Assembly: GCF_014196525.1 (NCBI RefSeq)
Contig: NZ_JACIDX010000002.1
Coordinates: 248,001 to 312,000, forward strand
Direction of reading: 5' to 3'
DNA from: Novosphingobium sediminicola
GTDB lineage: Bacteria > Pseudomonadota > Alphaproteobacteria > Sphingomonadales > Sphingomonadaceae
DNA: 64,000 nt
Position numbers and translations under genes: made by a program. The notes beneath the pieces are model-generated. The model was not told where the DNA came from. It did not search any database and saw only the letters and a list, made by a program, of their open reading frames with translations. Shown here one piece after another: positions 1 through 9,681 of the stretch. Within the stretch, counting starts at the first letter, position 1. Every line of letters begins with the position of its first letter.

Positions 1-139
1 CGATCCCATCCAGCGCCAGACCCTGTTCGAACTCGACCGCGCCATTCAGGGCCTTGCCGCCTGCCCTGTCCCGTCCGAAACGCTGCTGGGTTTTAATCAG
101 ACCTATCACAATCTGGTGCGCATGTGGGCCGATGGATAG
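1..139 (+). CDS. C-terminal fragment of an unidentified protein
   Basis: An open frame enters from the left edge (first full codon at position 2) and ends at the TAG at 137-139, leaving 45 residues that finish in LVRMWADG. The composition looks like real protein and the next gene begins about 115 bases downstream on the same strand. The order of residues faintly recalls the last helices of ketopantoate reductase-like proteins, but that is too weak to name it. The start and most of the protein lie outside the window. Confidence 0.5.
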   Translation, partial: DPIQRQTLFELDRAIQGLAACPVPSETLLGFNQTYHNLVRMWADG

Positions 140-255
140 GCGCGTCCCTGCCGATAATTCCCAATGGCCCGCGTCATGTTTTCTATCCCATGGCGCAGGC
201 CCCCGCCCCCTATAGCGCGGATAGGGCCGCAAAAGGGGCGGGCAAGGAGAGCAAT

Positions 256-804
256 GTGGCGCGCGCGCCGGAAAACCGGACCGACACCGATGGCGCGGGC
301 GCGAATGGCAGAATGCTGACCACCATGGCTCAGCGTTATCGCTCCGCGCTCAATGCCTATTTCCGGCGACGGGTCGATCCCCCGCATGAAAGCGAGGATC
401 TGACACAGGATGTCCTGCTGCGCCTTGCCGCGCGCGATGGGGCCACCGATGTGCGCGCGCTGCAGCCCTATATCTTTCAAACCGCCAGCAATGTGCTCAA
501 TGATTACTATCGGCGGCGGGCCGCGCGCGGCGGCGCAATGATCGACAGCTATTGTGAGGAACTCCACGCGCCCGCCGATATCTCGCCCGAACAGGCCATG
601 CTGGGACAGGAAGCGATGGATCGTTTAAGCCGGGAAATCGCCGCCCTGCCCGACCGGGCGCGACAGGCCTTTCTGCTTTTCCGCTTTGAAGGTATGCGTC
701 AGGCCGATATTGCCCGCCATATGGGCATCTCGGTCAGCGCGGTTGAAAAACTCATCAAACGGGGCATGACAGGCATCGCATCGGCCTTGGCGGAGGGGGA
801 CTGA
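256..804 (+). CDS. ECF RNA polymerase sigma factor, FecI type (set 1)
   Basis: Extracytoplasmic-function sigma factor expected to direct RNA polymerase to the receptor genes downstream. Region 2 is visible as ESEDLTQDVLLRLA with the following FQTASNVLNDYYRRR, and region 4 as LPDRARQAFLLFRFEGMRQADIARHMGISVSAVEKLI, a helix-turn-helix. I place the start at the GTG at 256 because AAGGAG lies at 244-249, six bases upstream, giving 182 residues, normal for the family. ATGs at 124, 190 and 313 are alternatives in the same frame. It is followed five bases later by a FecR gene, the classical sigma/anti-sigma arrangement in which an outer-membrane receptor signals through FecR. Likely target: the TBDR genes at 1907 and 4321. 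Confidence 0.93.
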   Translation: MARAPENRTDTDGAGANGRMLTTMAQRYRSALNAYFRRRVDPPHESEDLTQDVLLRLAARDGATDVRALQPYIFQTASNVLNDYYRRRAARGGAMIDSYCEELHAPADISPEQAMLGQEAMDRLSREIAALPDRARQAFLLFRFEGMRQADIARHMGISVSAVEKLIKRGMTGIASALAEGD

Positions 805-809
805 GCACG

Positions 810-1808
810 ATGGGCAGCAAGACAAACCCCATCGAGGACGAGGCCGCAGACTGGATGCTGCGCGCGCAACTGGGCATGGATGCCGACGAACGAGGCCGCT
901 GGCAGGCATGGCTTGATCGCGATCCGGCGCATAGGGCCGCCTATGACAGGCTGGCCCGCGCATGGTCGGCGCTGGATCAACTGGCCGAGGACCCGGCGAT
1001 GCTGGCCATCCGCGAACAGGCCAGGCGACCGATGACGGCCAATGATGATCGTCCGCCGCGCCGCTGGTGGGGCATAGCGGCGGCGGCCTCGCTGCTGCTG
1101 CTGGCCGGAGGCGGATGGTGGTGGACGCAAAGCGCGCCCGAACCGCTGGTGTTTTCGACCGGCCATGGCGCCATGCGCAGCCTTGCTCTGGCCGATGGTT
1201 CGCAACTGATGCTGGACGCTGAAAGCCGGATCAGCGTCACTATGACGCCCCGCCGCCGCCTGATCCGACTGGAGAGCGGACAGGCCTATTTCAAGGTCGC
1301 CCATGATGCGGCCCGCCCCTTTGTGGTGACCGCAGGAACCCGCGCGGTGGTCGCGCTGGGCACCGAATTTGATGTGAAGGCGCGCGATGGCCTGATTACC
1401 GTGGCCCTGACGCAGGGGCGCGTGCGGGTGGGCGATGCGCAAACAGATAAGGCGGCCCTGCGCCCCGATAGCGGGGCGGCGGGCACCGAACTCTCTGTCG
1501 GCCAGACCCTGACCTATGACAACCGCACCGGCATCAGCCGTCTGGCCGCCAACAGCGCCGAGGCGGCCGCCGATTGGCGCACAGGGCGGCTGCATTTCGA
1601 CCATACGCCGCTTTCCAGCGTGGTGTCCGACATCAACCGCTATGCACCCACGCCGATCCGGCTGTCCGACCCGGCGCTTGGCGCATGGCCGGTCAGCGGG
1701 GTGTTTCGCGCCGATAATGCGCAAGGGCTGCTCGATGCCCTGCCCCTGCTTTTCCCCGTCCGGGTGGAGCGGCGGGCCGATGTCATCCTGATCCGCCGCG
1801 CCGAATAA
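810..1808 (+). CDS. FecR family anti-sigma regulator (set 1)
   Basis: Inner-membrane transducer, 332 residues, that holds or activates the preceding sigma factor in response to a loaded TonB-dependent receptor. Domains in order: cytoplasmic N-terminal FecR domain of the DUF4880 type (about 10-55, DPAHRAAYDRLARAW), one transmembrane segment (about 86-105), the periplasmic FecR domain with ALADGSQLMLDAESRI and the family signature FKVAHDAARPFVV (about 120-210), and a C-terminal DUF4974-like domain (about 260-330) expected to meet the receptor's STN domain. GGAGGGGG lies about ten bases before the ATG. A small hairpin with a T-run follows at 1818-1837, so the receptor genes may have their own promoter. 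The only STN-bearing receptor nearby is the interrupted one at 4321. Confidence 0.95.
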   Translation: MGSKTNPIEDEAADWMLRAQLGMDADERGRWQAWLDRDPAHRAAYDRLARAWSALDQLAEDPAMLAIREQARRPMTANDDRPPRRWWGIAAAASLLLLAGGGWWWTQSAPEPLVFSTGHGAMRSLALADGSQLMLDAESRISVTMTPRRRLIRLESGQAYFKVAHDAARPFVVTAGTRAVVALGTEFDVKARDGLITVALTQGRVRVGDAQTDKAALRPDSGAAGTELSVGQTLTYDNRTGISRLAANSAEAAADWRTGRLHFDHTPLSSVVSDINRYAPTPIRLSDPALGAWPVSGVFRADNAQGLLDALPLLFPVRVERRADVILIRRAE

Positions 1809-1817
1809 TTTTTCGAG

Positions 1818-1837
1818 TCCGCCATGTGCGGATTTTT
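1818..1837 (+). terminator. Short hairpin with T-run between fecR and the receptor gene
   Basis: TCCGC (1818-1822) and GCGGA (1828-1832) form a five-pair stem with a five-base loop, followed directly by TTTTT (1833-1837). The stem is short, so it may be a partial terminator or attenuator that keeps sigma/anti-sigma transcription apart from receptor transcription. Confidence 0.45.
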
Positions 1838-1906
1838 CCAAAGGATGCGTCTGCACTCCCGACCCCGCGCGCAAATGTGTGGGGCAATGGACAATGCGGA
1901 GGAAGC

Positions 1907-4150
1907 ATGAGGCATTCAATTCACCTTATCGGCATCTTGCTGGCGGGCACCGCCATGGCCGGCGCGCCCGCGCTGGCGGCCGAGGCACCCGCCGGCGGCG
2001 AGCAAGGCATTTCCGACATCGTGGTGACGGCATCGCGCCACGAACAGAACCTTCAGAAGGTTTCGGCCTCGGTCTCGGTGATCGGCGGCGAGAGCCTTCA
2101 GGACAAGGCAGCGGCCAATCTGGCGCAGATCTTTGATGCCCTGCCCAGCGTTCAGACCACCGCCCAGCCCGGCGGCTTCAGCGTGAACGTGCGCGGCATG
2201 GGCGGCGATCTGCCCGCAGGCACCGCGCAGGGCGCATCGGCCGTGGTGATCGACGGGGTCTATAACGTCACCTCGCAGGGAACCACCGTGGGCCTGTTTG
2301 ACGTCAACCGCGTCGAAGTGCTGCCCGGCCCGCAAAGTACCCGCTATGGTCCCAATGCCGATGGCGGTCTGGTCAATATTTACACCAACGATCCCAAGCT
2401 GAACAAGCTGGAGGGCAATGCCGCGCTGACCGTGGGCAATTATGGCCTTGTGCGCGGCGAAGTGGCGCTCAATGTGCCGCTGGGCGAGAAGCTGGCGCTG
2501 CGCGTGGCCGGGGCGGCGATCGCGCGCGATTCCTATTTCCACCCCGCACAGGGCGATCAGAAGGGCCAATCCCTGCGCGTCAAACTGCTCTACAAACCCA
2601 ATGACGCGCTGAGCCTGAAACTGTCCTATGAGGTCGATCACGTGGGCGGAGCGGGCAATGGCTCGAACGTCTTTCCGGTGCTGACCAACAAGGTGCCGGT
2701 CTATTCGGGCGATTCCATCAACAACACCGGCGATCCGTGGGCGCAATCGCCCTCCAACCCGGTCAACACCACCCATACCAGTATCTATCAGCACGCCTTT
2801 GGCGCCAGCGGCAGCTATGACTTTGGCAATGGCGTCGCGCTCGATGCCCAAGGCTCCTATACGATGATCTCGGGCGGCGAGACGGCCAACATCTATCTGG
2901 CCCCGTGGTCCACCACCTTCGCGCCTTTCCAGAACGCCACGCTGAAAGAATTCGACCGGTTCAACCAATATACCGGCGAAGTGCGCCTGCATAATGGTGC
3001 GGGCAGCAAAGTGTTGTGGAACGTGGGCTTTTACCACTGGAACTATCTGTGGGGCTTTCGCGGCGTGAACAGCGGCGTGGCCGATACCGATCAGGATGTG
3101 GTGCATACCACCTCGACCAACGCGCTGTTTGGCGAAGTGACCTATCCCATCACCGACCGGCTGCGCGCCATTGTCGGCCTGCGCCAGAGCTGGGACCGCC
3201 GCACCGACAATTTCCAGAACGGCAACACTGTCACCCAGACCTTTGGCATCAGCATGAGCCATGCCGATTACCGCGCGGGGCTGGAATATGACGTGGCGCC
3301 CCGCTCGATGGTCTATGGCACGGTTTCGACCGGCTATCGCCCCGGCGGACAAAGCGCCTATAACCCGGTTCTGAGCCAGCTCTACACCTTCCAGAGCGAG
3401 GTCAACACCGCCTTTGAAGTGGGCTCAAAGAACCGCTTTTTCGACAATCGCCTGCAATTCAACGCGGCCATGTTCTATTACAAGATCAGCAATTATCAGA
3501 ATCTGGACAAGTATAACGGGTTCGACCCCAATGACGGCACCGGCGTGGCCTGCGCCAATGGCGATGTACGCGCCGTCTGCACCGTGCCGACCTTTGGCAT
3601 GAAGGCGCATACTTTCGGCATAGACGCCAGCCTGATCGCAAACATCACCAATGATGACGTAGTCTCACTCTCCGGCACCTATCTGGACGCCAAGTTCGAC
3701 AAGAAGCAGGGCACCTGCGCCACGGTCGGCCTGAACGCGGCGGCGGCGCTGATGGGCTGCGCGGATGGGTATAATGACCAGAACACCGGCGTGCTGAAAT
3801 TCTTCGACGCGGCCGGGGCGGTCCAGCCCCATTCGCCCAAGCTGTCCTTCAATGTCGCCTATAATCACACCTTCCGCTTTGCCTCGGGCGCGACCTTCAA
3901 GGTGGGCGGCAATGCGTTCCATTCCTCGGGCTATTGGGTCAATCCGGTTCAGGACGATGCACAGCTTGGCTATCAGCCCGCCTATTGGATGGGCACAGCG
4001 GATGCCAAATATGTCTCGCCCTCGGGCCGCTATTCGGTCGGCGCCTTTGTGAAGAACATTGGCAACTATGCGGTCAAGCAATCGGTGCTGCCCGCAACCT
4101 CGATTGGCGATCCGCGCACCTATGGCGCCACTTTCGCCGTCAAATTCTGA
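1907..4150 (+). CDS. TonB-dependent outer-membrane receptor without STN domain
   Basis: Outer-membrane transporter (747 residues) that imports a bulky ligand using TonB energy. I start at the ATG at 1907, preceded by GGAGGAAGC and giving a good signal peptide ending in ALAA; the frame stays open upstream to 1826 without a better site. The TonB box and plug begin at SDIVVTASRHEQ, with the plug motifs SVNVRGMGG and FDVNRVEVLPGPQSTRYG, followed by a beta barrel ending in the terminal aromatic residue of ATFAVKF. There is no N-terminal STN signalling domain. It sits behind a sigma/FecR pair and is clearly paralogous to the next gene, sharing GPQSTRYGPNA and many barrel segments. The ligand is unknown; the hydrolase operon downstream suggests an ester, amide or lipid-like compound. 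Confidence 0.95.
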   Translation: MRHSIHLIGILLAGTAMAGAPALAAEAPAGGEQGISDIVVTASRHEQNLQKVSASVSVIGGESLQDKAAANLAQIFDALPSVQTTAQPGGFSVNVRGMGGDLPAGTAQGASAVVIDGVYNVTSQGTTVGLFDVNRVEVLPGPQSTRYGPNADGGLVNIYTNDPKLNKLEGNAALTVGNYGLVRGEVALNVPLGEKLALRVAGAAIARDSYFHPAQGDQKGQSLRVKLLYKPNDALSLKLSYEVDHVGGAGNGSNVFPVLTNKVPVYSGDSINNTGDPWAQSPSNPVNTTHTSIYQHAFGASGSYDFGNGVALDAQGSYTMISGGETANIYLAPWSTTFAPFQNATLKEFDRFNQYTGEVRLHNGAGSKVLWNVGFYHWNYLWGFRGVNSGVADTDQDVVHTTSTNALFGEVTYPITDRLRAIVGLRQSWDRRTDNFQNGNTVTQTFGISMSHADYRAGLEYDVAPRSMVYGTVSTGYRPGGQSAYNPVLSQLYTFQSEVNTAFEVGSKNRFFDNRLQFNAAMFYYKISNYQNLDKYNGFDPNDGTGVACANGDVRAVCTVPTFGMKAHTFGIDASLIANITNDDVVSLSGTYLDAKFDKKQGTCATVGLNAAAALMGCADGYNDQNTGVLKFFDAAGAVQPHSPKLSFNVAYNHTFRFASGATFKVGGNAFHSSGYWVNPVQDDAQLGYQPAYWMGTADAKYVSPSGRYSVGAFVKNIGNYAVKQSVLPATSIGDPRTYGATFAVKF

Positions 4151-4169
4151 CGCCGCCGCCTGATTTGGG

Positions 4170-4215
4170 ATGAATGGCCTGCGCCGCAGCCTGTTGCGCA
4201 GGCCATTCATTTTTT
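4170..4215 (+). terminator. Rho-independent terminator after the first receptor gene
   Basis: A perfect 15-base inverted repeat, ATGAATGGCCTGCGC at 4170-4184 and its complement at 4196-4210, encloses an 11-base loop and is followed by TTTTT. It lies 20 bases after the receptor stop codon and is the strongest terminator in the window, so the second receptor gene probably has its own promoter in 4216-4310. Confidence 0.9.
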
Positions 4216-4320
4216 GCCCATAACATTCATTAATTCAACAGCCGGCCTAGCCGAAGAGGACCCGCCTCCCTTAGATCGCCCCAGCGACGCATAATATCGC
4301 CACGGGCAGGAGAGGATGAA

Positions 4321-6834
4321 ATGGGCTTGGGGCGCTGCGCCCTCTGGCTAACGGCTGGATCAGGCCTGCTGGTCCTCGCGCCCTGCGCCAACGCGCAAGG
4401 GCTGCCCGAGCGCGCCCCTCATCAGCCCGCCTTAAATCAACCCGCCATGCCGCTCGATCAGGCACTGGCCCACGCGGCCGAGGCGCTGGGCATTCAGTTG
4501 CTGTTCGATCCCACCCCGCTGCACCACCAACAGGCACCCGCCATCAAGGGCCGCCTCACCCCGACGCAGGCTCTGGCGCAATTACTGGCCGGATCGCATT
4601 TTCAGGCCGTGTCCGGCAATGGCCTCATCTTCGTGCTGCGCCCCGCGCCCGCCAAAGCGCCTGCTCCGCACCCATCCGCCCCCGCCCAGCCCAACCCTGC
4701 CTGGCCCCCGATCATCGTGACCGCCGCGCGATACAGCCAGGACGCCCAGAAATCGGCGCTCGGCCTGTCCATATTGCCGGGCCGTGGGCTGGCCATGGCC
4801 GCCGCCACCGGCGCGGAGCAAGTGCTGAACGGCATCCCCGGCATCAACAGCAGCCGCCAGCCCGACGGCATTTCGATCAACATCCGCGCCCTTGGCGCCG
4901 ATATGCCCAGCGGCACCACGCAAGGCTCGGTCGCGCTGGAATTCGACGGCATCTATTCGATCATGGCACTGGGCACGTCGATCGGATGGTATGACATTGA
5001 CCGCGTCGAAATCAGCAAGGGGCCGCAATCCACCCGCTATGGCCCCAATGCCGAGGGCGGCATCGTCAATGTCATCACCGCCCAGCCCCGCCTCAACGAC
5101 TTCTCGGGCAGCGCCACGGTCACGCTTGGCTCGGCCGGATTGCGACGCGTCGAGGCGGGGCAGACGATCCCAATGGGGCCTCGCGCGGCCCTGCGTCTGT
5201 CGGGCATGGCGGCGGCGCGCAACAGTTGGTTCACCCCGGCGCTGGCCGATCTGGCCACGCAATCGATGCGGGCCAATCTGTTGTTCAAGCCATCCGCCCC
5301 GCTCCAATTCCGCGTTGGCGCCGAGATCAGCCATCTGGGCGGCACGGGCGGCGGGGCCGAGGCCGATGTGCCCTTTGTGGTGGACAAGGTCGCGCCCTAT
5401 GCCGCCGACAGCATCAATGCCTCGGGCAATCCATGGGCACTGGGAGACAGGACCGAGGGCCGCAATCACGCCGATCTCTAGCAAAGCGCCATCACCGGCC
5501 ATGCCAGCCTTCGGCTTGGCCAAGGCGCGGTGCTCGACGCGGCGCTGGCCCATCTTTCCATCGCCGGGCATCAGGCGATCTGCCCCCACGCCGGAGCGCC
5601 ATGGCTGATCAGCGGGGCGAGCAGTTGCTATACCGTCCACGAATTTGCCCCCTTCGGCCAGACTTCGGCGGAATTGCGCCTGCACAGCCCCGATGCAGGG
5701 CCATGGCATTGGAACATCGGCCAATATCTGTGGACCTATGGCAAGACGAGTTGGGCGCAGGCCGATCAGACGGTGCCCGGCCCGGCGGGGGCCAGCCATG
5801 TCGGCGCGCGCACGCTGGCGCTGTTTGGCGAGGTGACGGCGCCGGTGCGCGATGGCTGGCGCGTAGTGGGCGGGCTGCGGCAAAGCTGGGATCATCGCGT
5901 GCTGCGCCCAGCCTCGATGAGCACGACCTATGCGGCGGATTTTCATCACACCGATTTTCGACTGGGCTATGAATATGATGTAGCGCGCGATGTGCTGCAT
6001 TACACCACGCTGGCCTCGGGCTATCGCCCCGGCGGGCTGACCTATGACGGCAATCTGTCGGACGCGCGCCGCTTTGACGCGGAAAGCACGCTGGCGCTGG
6101 AAAGCGGGATCAAGGCGAGCCTTGGCCGGGTGCTGCAATTCAACCTTGCCGCCTATGCCTATCGGCAGAGCCATTATCAGGACATCGACAATTACAACGG
6201 CTTTTCCGTCACTTTGGCCAATGGGCAGTCCTATGTCTGCGCGGCGGGCGGGGCGCAGCCTGCCCAATGCTCGGTGCCGGTTTTCAACATTGCCCGCGCC
6301 AGCAGCTATGGGCTGGAAGGAAGCATTCGGGTGAGGCCGGGGGGCAATGACCACTTCGATCTGGAAGCCGCCCTGATGCATGCGCGCTTCGGCAAAAACC
6401 TGCCCACTTGCGCCACGGTGGCGGCGCCGCAAACGCCGGGCTGCTGGATCGGCTATAATGATCAGCAGACCGGCGCGCTGCACTTCTTTCGGCTGGATGG
6501 CGCGGTCCAGCCCCATGCTCCGGCCTTCACCCTGCGCCTGCGCTATGAGCATAGTTTTCATCTGCGCTCGGGCGGGGTGATCCGCGCACAGGGCGATGGC
6601 TTCCACTCCTCGGGCTATTGGGTGGGGCCAGTGCAGGATGCCGCGCTGTTCGGGTGGCAATCGGCCTATTGGACCGGCGGGCTGAGCGTCAGCTATCGCG
6701 CGGCTTCGGCCCGGTTCGAACTCTCGGCCTATGTGCGCAATCTGGCCAATTATGCGGTGAAGATGTCTGCCCTGCCCGCCACCACCCTTGGCGATCCGCG
6801 CAATATCGGCCTTTCGGCGCGGCTCGACTGGTAG
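4321..6834 (+). pseudogene. STN-containing TonB-dependent receptor interrupted by an in-frame TAG
   Basis: One continuous reading frame of 838 codons encodes a signal peptide (to about NAQG), an STN domain (about 40-105: PLDQALAHAAEALGIQLLFD and ALAQLLAGSHFQ), a plug (IIVTAARYSQDAQKSALGL; ISKGPQSTRYG) and a barrel ending in SARLDW. A TAG at 5479-5481 interrupts it after codon 386, and the same frame continues without any shift. Alignment with the paralogue at 1907 places the stop opposite a tyrosine (HTSIYQHAF against HADL-stop-QSAI), so a single base change from TAT or TAC explains it. Nothing else looks decayed. It is a recent nonsense mutation, a sequencing error, or a readthrough site. 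If real, the truncated product keeps STN and plug but has no barrel. GGAG lies about eight bases before the ATG. Confidence 0.9.
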
Positions 6835-6965
6835 GTCGCAGCTCGATTATAAATTCAAAATTGCGCCATCTTCATTGATATGTTGGCGAACGGGTTTGAG
6901 TTAGCCGCCCCGGATCGCCATGAACGCATGCACCAAAAGGTCCGCGATACAGGCTGGAGAGGGTC

Positions 6966-8342
6966 ATGATGAAATATACGGCGCGGCAAGGGCGAAGGTT
7001 CCCGCGCATGAAGGCGATGCTTTTTCTGGCCGCCGCCCTTGCGCCGGGCGCGGCGCAGGCCGGCTTGACCGCCGGTGCAGGCAGGGCCGCCATCGAACTG
7101 CCCGCCAGCCTCTTGCCCATCGACAGGTTCACCGCCCAGCTTGACCCGCTCGAAGTCCGTGTGCTGACGCTGGGCGACGGAACCAGCAAGGTGGCCATCG
7201 CGCTGATCGACCAGACCTCCTTGAGCGCGCGCGATGTCGCCACGATGCAGGCTGTAGTGGGCAAGGCGACCGGGGCGGCAGGTGAGGATGTGCTGGTGGT
7301 GGCCTCGCATACATTTTCCGCGCCGCATATGTTTGCCGCCAATCCGCCGCCGGGTATTGCCGTGGACGAGGCCGAAACCCTTCGCGCCCGCGCCTATGTC
7401 GCCAATGCCATGGCCGCGCTGGAAAAGGCCGCGCATCAGGCCGCCGACACGGCCGCCCCCGCCACGCTGCGCTTTGGCGCCGCGATCAGTCAGGTCGCCG
7501 TCAACCGCAATGTCGAAACCCCTGAAGGCTGGTGGCTGGGCGCCGATGAGGCGGGCTATTCGGATCGGACCGTGGCGACAGTGGAACTGGAAAGCGCCGA
7601 TCATCGCCCGATCGCCTCGCTGGTCAATTATGCCGTGCAATCCTCGGTAATGGACCAGACAGGCGGCCCCGATAGCAGTAAGGCGATCAGCGCCGATCTG
7701 GCCGGGGCCACGATGCGGCGGGTGGAACAGCATCTGGGCGGGGTCAGCCTGTTCCTGACCGGGGCGGCGGGGGATCAGGTGCCTGCCTATACCGCGCGCC
7801 GCTATGCCTATGGCGCGGATGGCAAGCCCGCGCTGGCCAGCCTTGGCGCGGCGGGCTATCCGCTGGTGGCGCTTCAGGGTGAGCGGCTGGGCGATGCCGC
7901 CTTGCGCGCGGCCCGCGCCGCTGCCCCGGTCCGTGCCGAACGCCTCACCCTGTTTCACGGCAAGGTCAGCCTGACCACGCAGGAGCGGCCCAAACAGCTT
8001 TCCCAGCTCAAACCCTCGCGCGATTATCGCTATCAGATCAACGGGCGGGCCGATGCGCCCTATACGCTGCTGACGCTGGGCGATGTGGCTATCATCGGGG
8101 TTCAGGTGGAATTGAGCGCGGCAACCGGGGCGTGGCTGCGCGCCCATTCGCCCTATCGCCACACGATAGTCGCCACGATGGTCAATGGCGCGGCCAAATA
8201 TCTGCCCGATGCGCAAAGCTATCGGCGCATCACCTATCAGGCGATGAATTCATCCTACGGCCCCGGTTCGGCCGAGGTCATGGCACAGGCCATCATCGCG
8301 CAACTGGGCCATATGGCCAAAGCCGGAAAGGGCGCCAAATGA
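6966..8342 (+). CDS. Secreted neutral/alkaline ceramidase-like hydrolase
   Basis: Exported protein of 458 residues resembling the N-terminal domain of neutral/alkaline non-lysosomal ceramidases, zinc amidases that split the N-acyl bond of ceramide. Supporting features: TAGAGRAAIELP after the signal peptide, LIDQTSL, VVASHTFSAPH (position of the family's THTHSGP zinc motif) and LFLTGAAGDQVP. It is shorter than classical ceramidases and the second histidine of the THTH motif is replaced (SHTF), so activity on ceramide should not be assumed. GGAGAGG precedes the ATG at 6966; an ATG at 7011 would also give a clean signal peptide. The next gene overlaps by four bases (ATGA), so these genes are cotranscribed, probably with the receptor system upstream. 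Confidence 0.7.
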   Translation: MMKYTARQGRRFPRMKAMLFLAAALAPGAAQAGLTAGAGRAAIELPASLLPIDRFTAQLDPLEVRVLTLGDGTSKVAIALIDQTSLSARDVATMQAVVGKATGAAGEDVLVVASHTFSAPHMFAANPPPGIAVDEAETLRARAYVANAMAALEKAAHQAADTAAPATLRFGAAISQVAVNRNVETPEGWWLGADEAGYSDRTVATVELESADHRPIASLVNYAVQSSVMDQTGGPDSSKAISADLAGATMRRVEQHLGGVSLFLTGAAGDQVPAYTARRYAYGADGKPALASLGAAGYPLVALQGERLGDAALRAARAAAPVRAERLTLFHGKVSLTTQERPKQLSQLKPSRDYRYQINGRADAPYTLLTLGDVAIIGVQVELSAATGAWLRAHSPYRHTIVATMVNGAAKYLPDAQSYRRITYQAMNSSYGPGSAEVMAQAIIAQLGHMAKAGKGAK

Positions 8343-9661
8343 ACCATTCCTTTCACCGCCGTGCGCTGATTCAGGGCGGGCTGGCGCTGTTGCTTTCGCA
8401 TCGGGCGGCACGGGCGGCGGGCGGCGCCTATCCGCGCGCCACGGCCGTGACCCGCGTATTTGGCGAAGGGCCAAAATTCGTCGCCATCGCGCTGGATTAC
8501 GGCGTTCCGGTGCTGGGCGGCAAGCTGGGCGCGGAGGCCTTTGCGGTCGAGGGGCGCAAGATCGCGCGCGCCTATACCAGCGACAGCCCCACCGGATCGC
8601 CAAGACCGAGCGGGCGTTTCGTCATCCTCGAACTTTCGGCGCAGGACAAGGATGCCATGCTGCGGGTCAACGCTCCCGCTGGCCCCAATCCCGGTGCCCC
8701 CGCTGGCGGCCCACCGATGAATGGCCCGCCGCGCATGCCCGCCTTCACCGTCCGGCGGCCTCAGGCCAGCATCCGCCAGGTCGCTCCGGTCAGGCTGGCC
8801 AATGGGCGCGTAGTGGCCCCCTCGCCAGCGCCGGTGGGTATCGGGGCGGTGATTACCCCCATCGTCGATGATTTTCGCCAGATGGAATGGCGCGATCCGG
8901 CCAATAGCTTGCTGATCCGCTATAACCTCTTTGTTCCCAAGGGTTATTCGCCCAAAAAGCGCTATCCGCTGGTGCTGTTCATGCATGACGCCAGCGTGAC
9001 CACCACGCTGACACAGGCCACGCTGGTGCAGGGACTGGGCGCACTGTGCTGGGCCAGTCCGCAGGATCAGGCCAAGCGCCCCTGTTTCGTGCTGGCCCCG
9101 CAATTCGAGCGGCAGGTGGCCAATGACGATTCCGAAACCACCGGCGAAATGGACAGCACGGTGGCGCTGATCGGGATGCTGGGCCGGAAATATGCCATCG
9201 ATCCGCGCCGCATTTACACCACCGGCCAGTCGGGCGGGGCGATGATGTCGATTGCAATGAACATCAAATATCCCGACCTGTTTGCCGCCTCCTTCATCGT
9301 GGCGGGGCAATGGGCGGCGGAAAAATGCGCCTTGCTGGCGCGGCAGAATATGTGGATCATGGTGGCACAGGGCGATCTCAAAGCCTTTCCCGGCCAGAAC
9401 GCGATCACCGCCGAAATAGAGCGCCATGGCGCCAAAATCAGCCGCGCAACGTGGGATGGCCGCTGGGACGCCCCGCAATGGCGCGACCATGTCGCCGCCA
9501 TCACCGCGCAGGGCAACCGCGTGATCTATACCGTTTTGGCTCAGGGCACCGTGGTTCCCGAGGGGCAGAGCGACAATGGCGGGTCGAACCACGTCAACAC
9601 CTGGCGGATCGCCTATACGATCCCCGAAATCCGCGATTGGATCATGCAGTGGCACAAATGA
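8339..9661 (+). CDS. Secreted EstA-like esterase/peptidase (alpha/beta hydrolase)
   Basis: Exported serine hydrolase of 440 residues. The ATG at 8339 overlaps the previous stop (ATGA) and begins a signal sequence with paired arginines (MNHSFHRRALIQGG), possibly Tat dependent. Residues about 35-110 resemble the Ig-like N-terminal domain of EstA-type esterases (KFVAIALDYGVPVLGGKL, RFVILELSAQD). The catalytic domain from about residue 195 shows NLFVPKGYSPKKRYPLVLF and the nucleophile elbow TGQSGGAM, with candidate acid and histidine near DNGGSNHVNTW. A proline/glycine-rich linker (NAPAGPNPGAPAGGPP) joins the two domains. The reaction is probably ester or amide hydrolysis of an imported or periplasmic compound; substrate unknown. 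Part of a three-gene hydrolase operon. Confidence 0.8.
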   Translation: MNHSFHRRALIQGGLALLLSHRAARAAGGAYPRATAVTRVFGEGPKFVAIALDYGVPVLGGKLGAEAFAVEGRKIARAYTSDSPTGSPRPSGRFVILELSAQDKDAMLRVNAPAGPNPGAPAGGPPMNGPPRMPAFTVRRPQASIRQVAPVRLANGRVVAPSPAPVGIGAVITPIVDDFRQMEWRDPANSLLIRYNLFVPKGYSPKKRYPLVLFMHDASVTTTLTQATLVQGLGALCWASPQDQAKRPCFVLAPQFERQVANDDSETTGEMDSTVALIGMLGRKYAIDPRRIYTTGQSGGAMMSIAMNIKYPDLFAASFIVAGQWAAEKCALLARQNMWIMVAQGDLKAFPGQNAITAEIERHGAKISRATWDGRWDAPQWRDHVAAITAQGNRVIYTVLAQGTVVPEGQSDNGGSNHVNTWRIAYTIPEIRDWIMQWHK

Positions 9662-9681
9662 TTGGGAAAAGGAGCGCGAGG

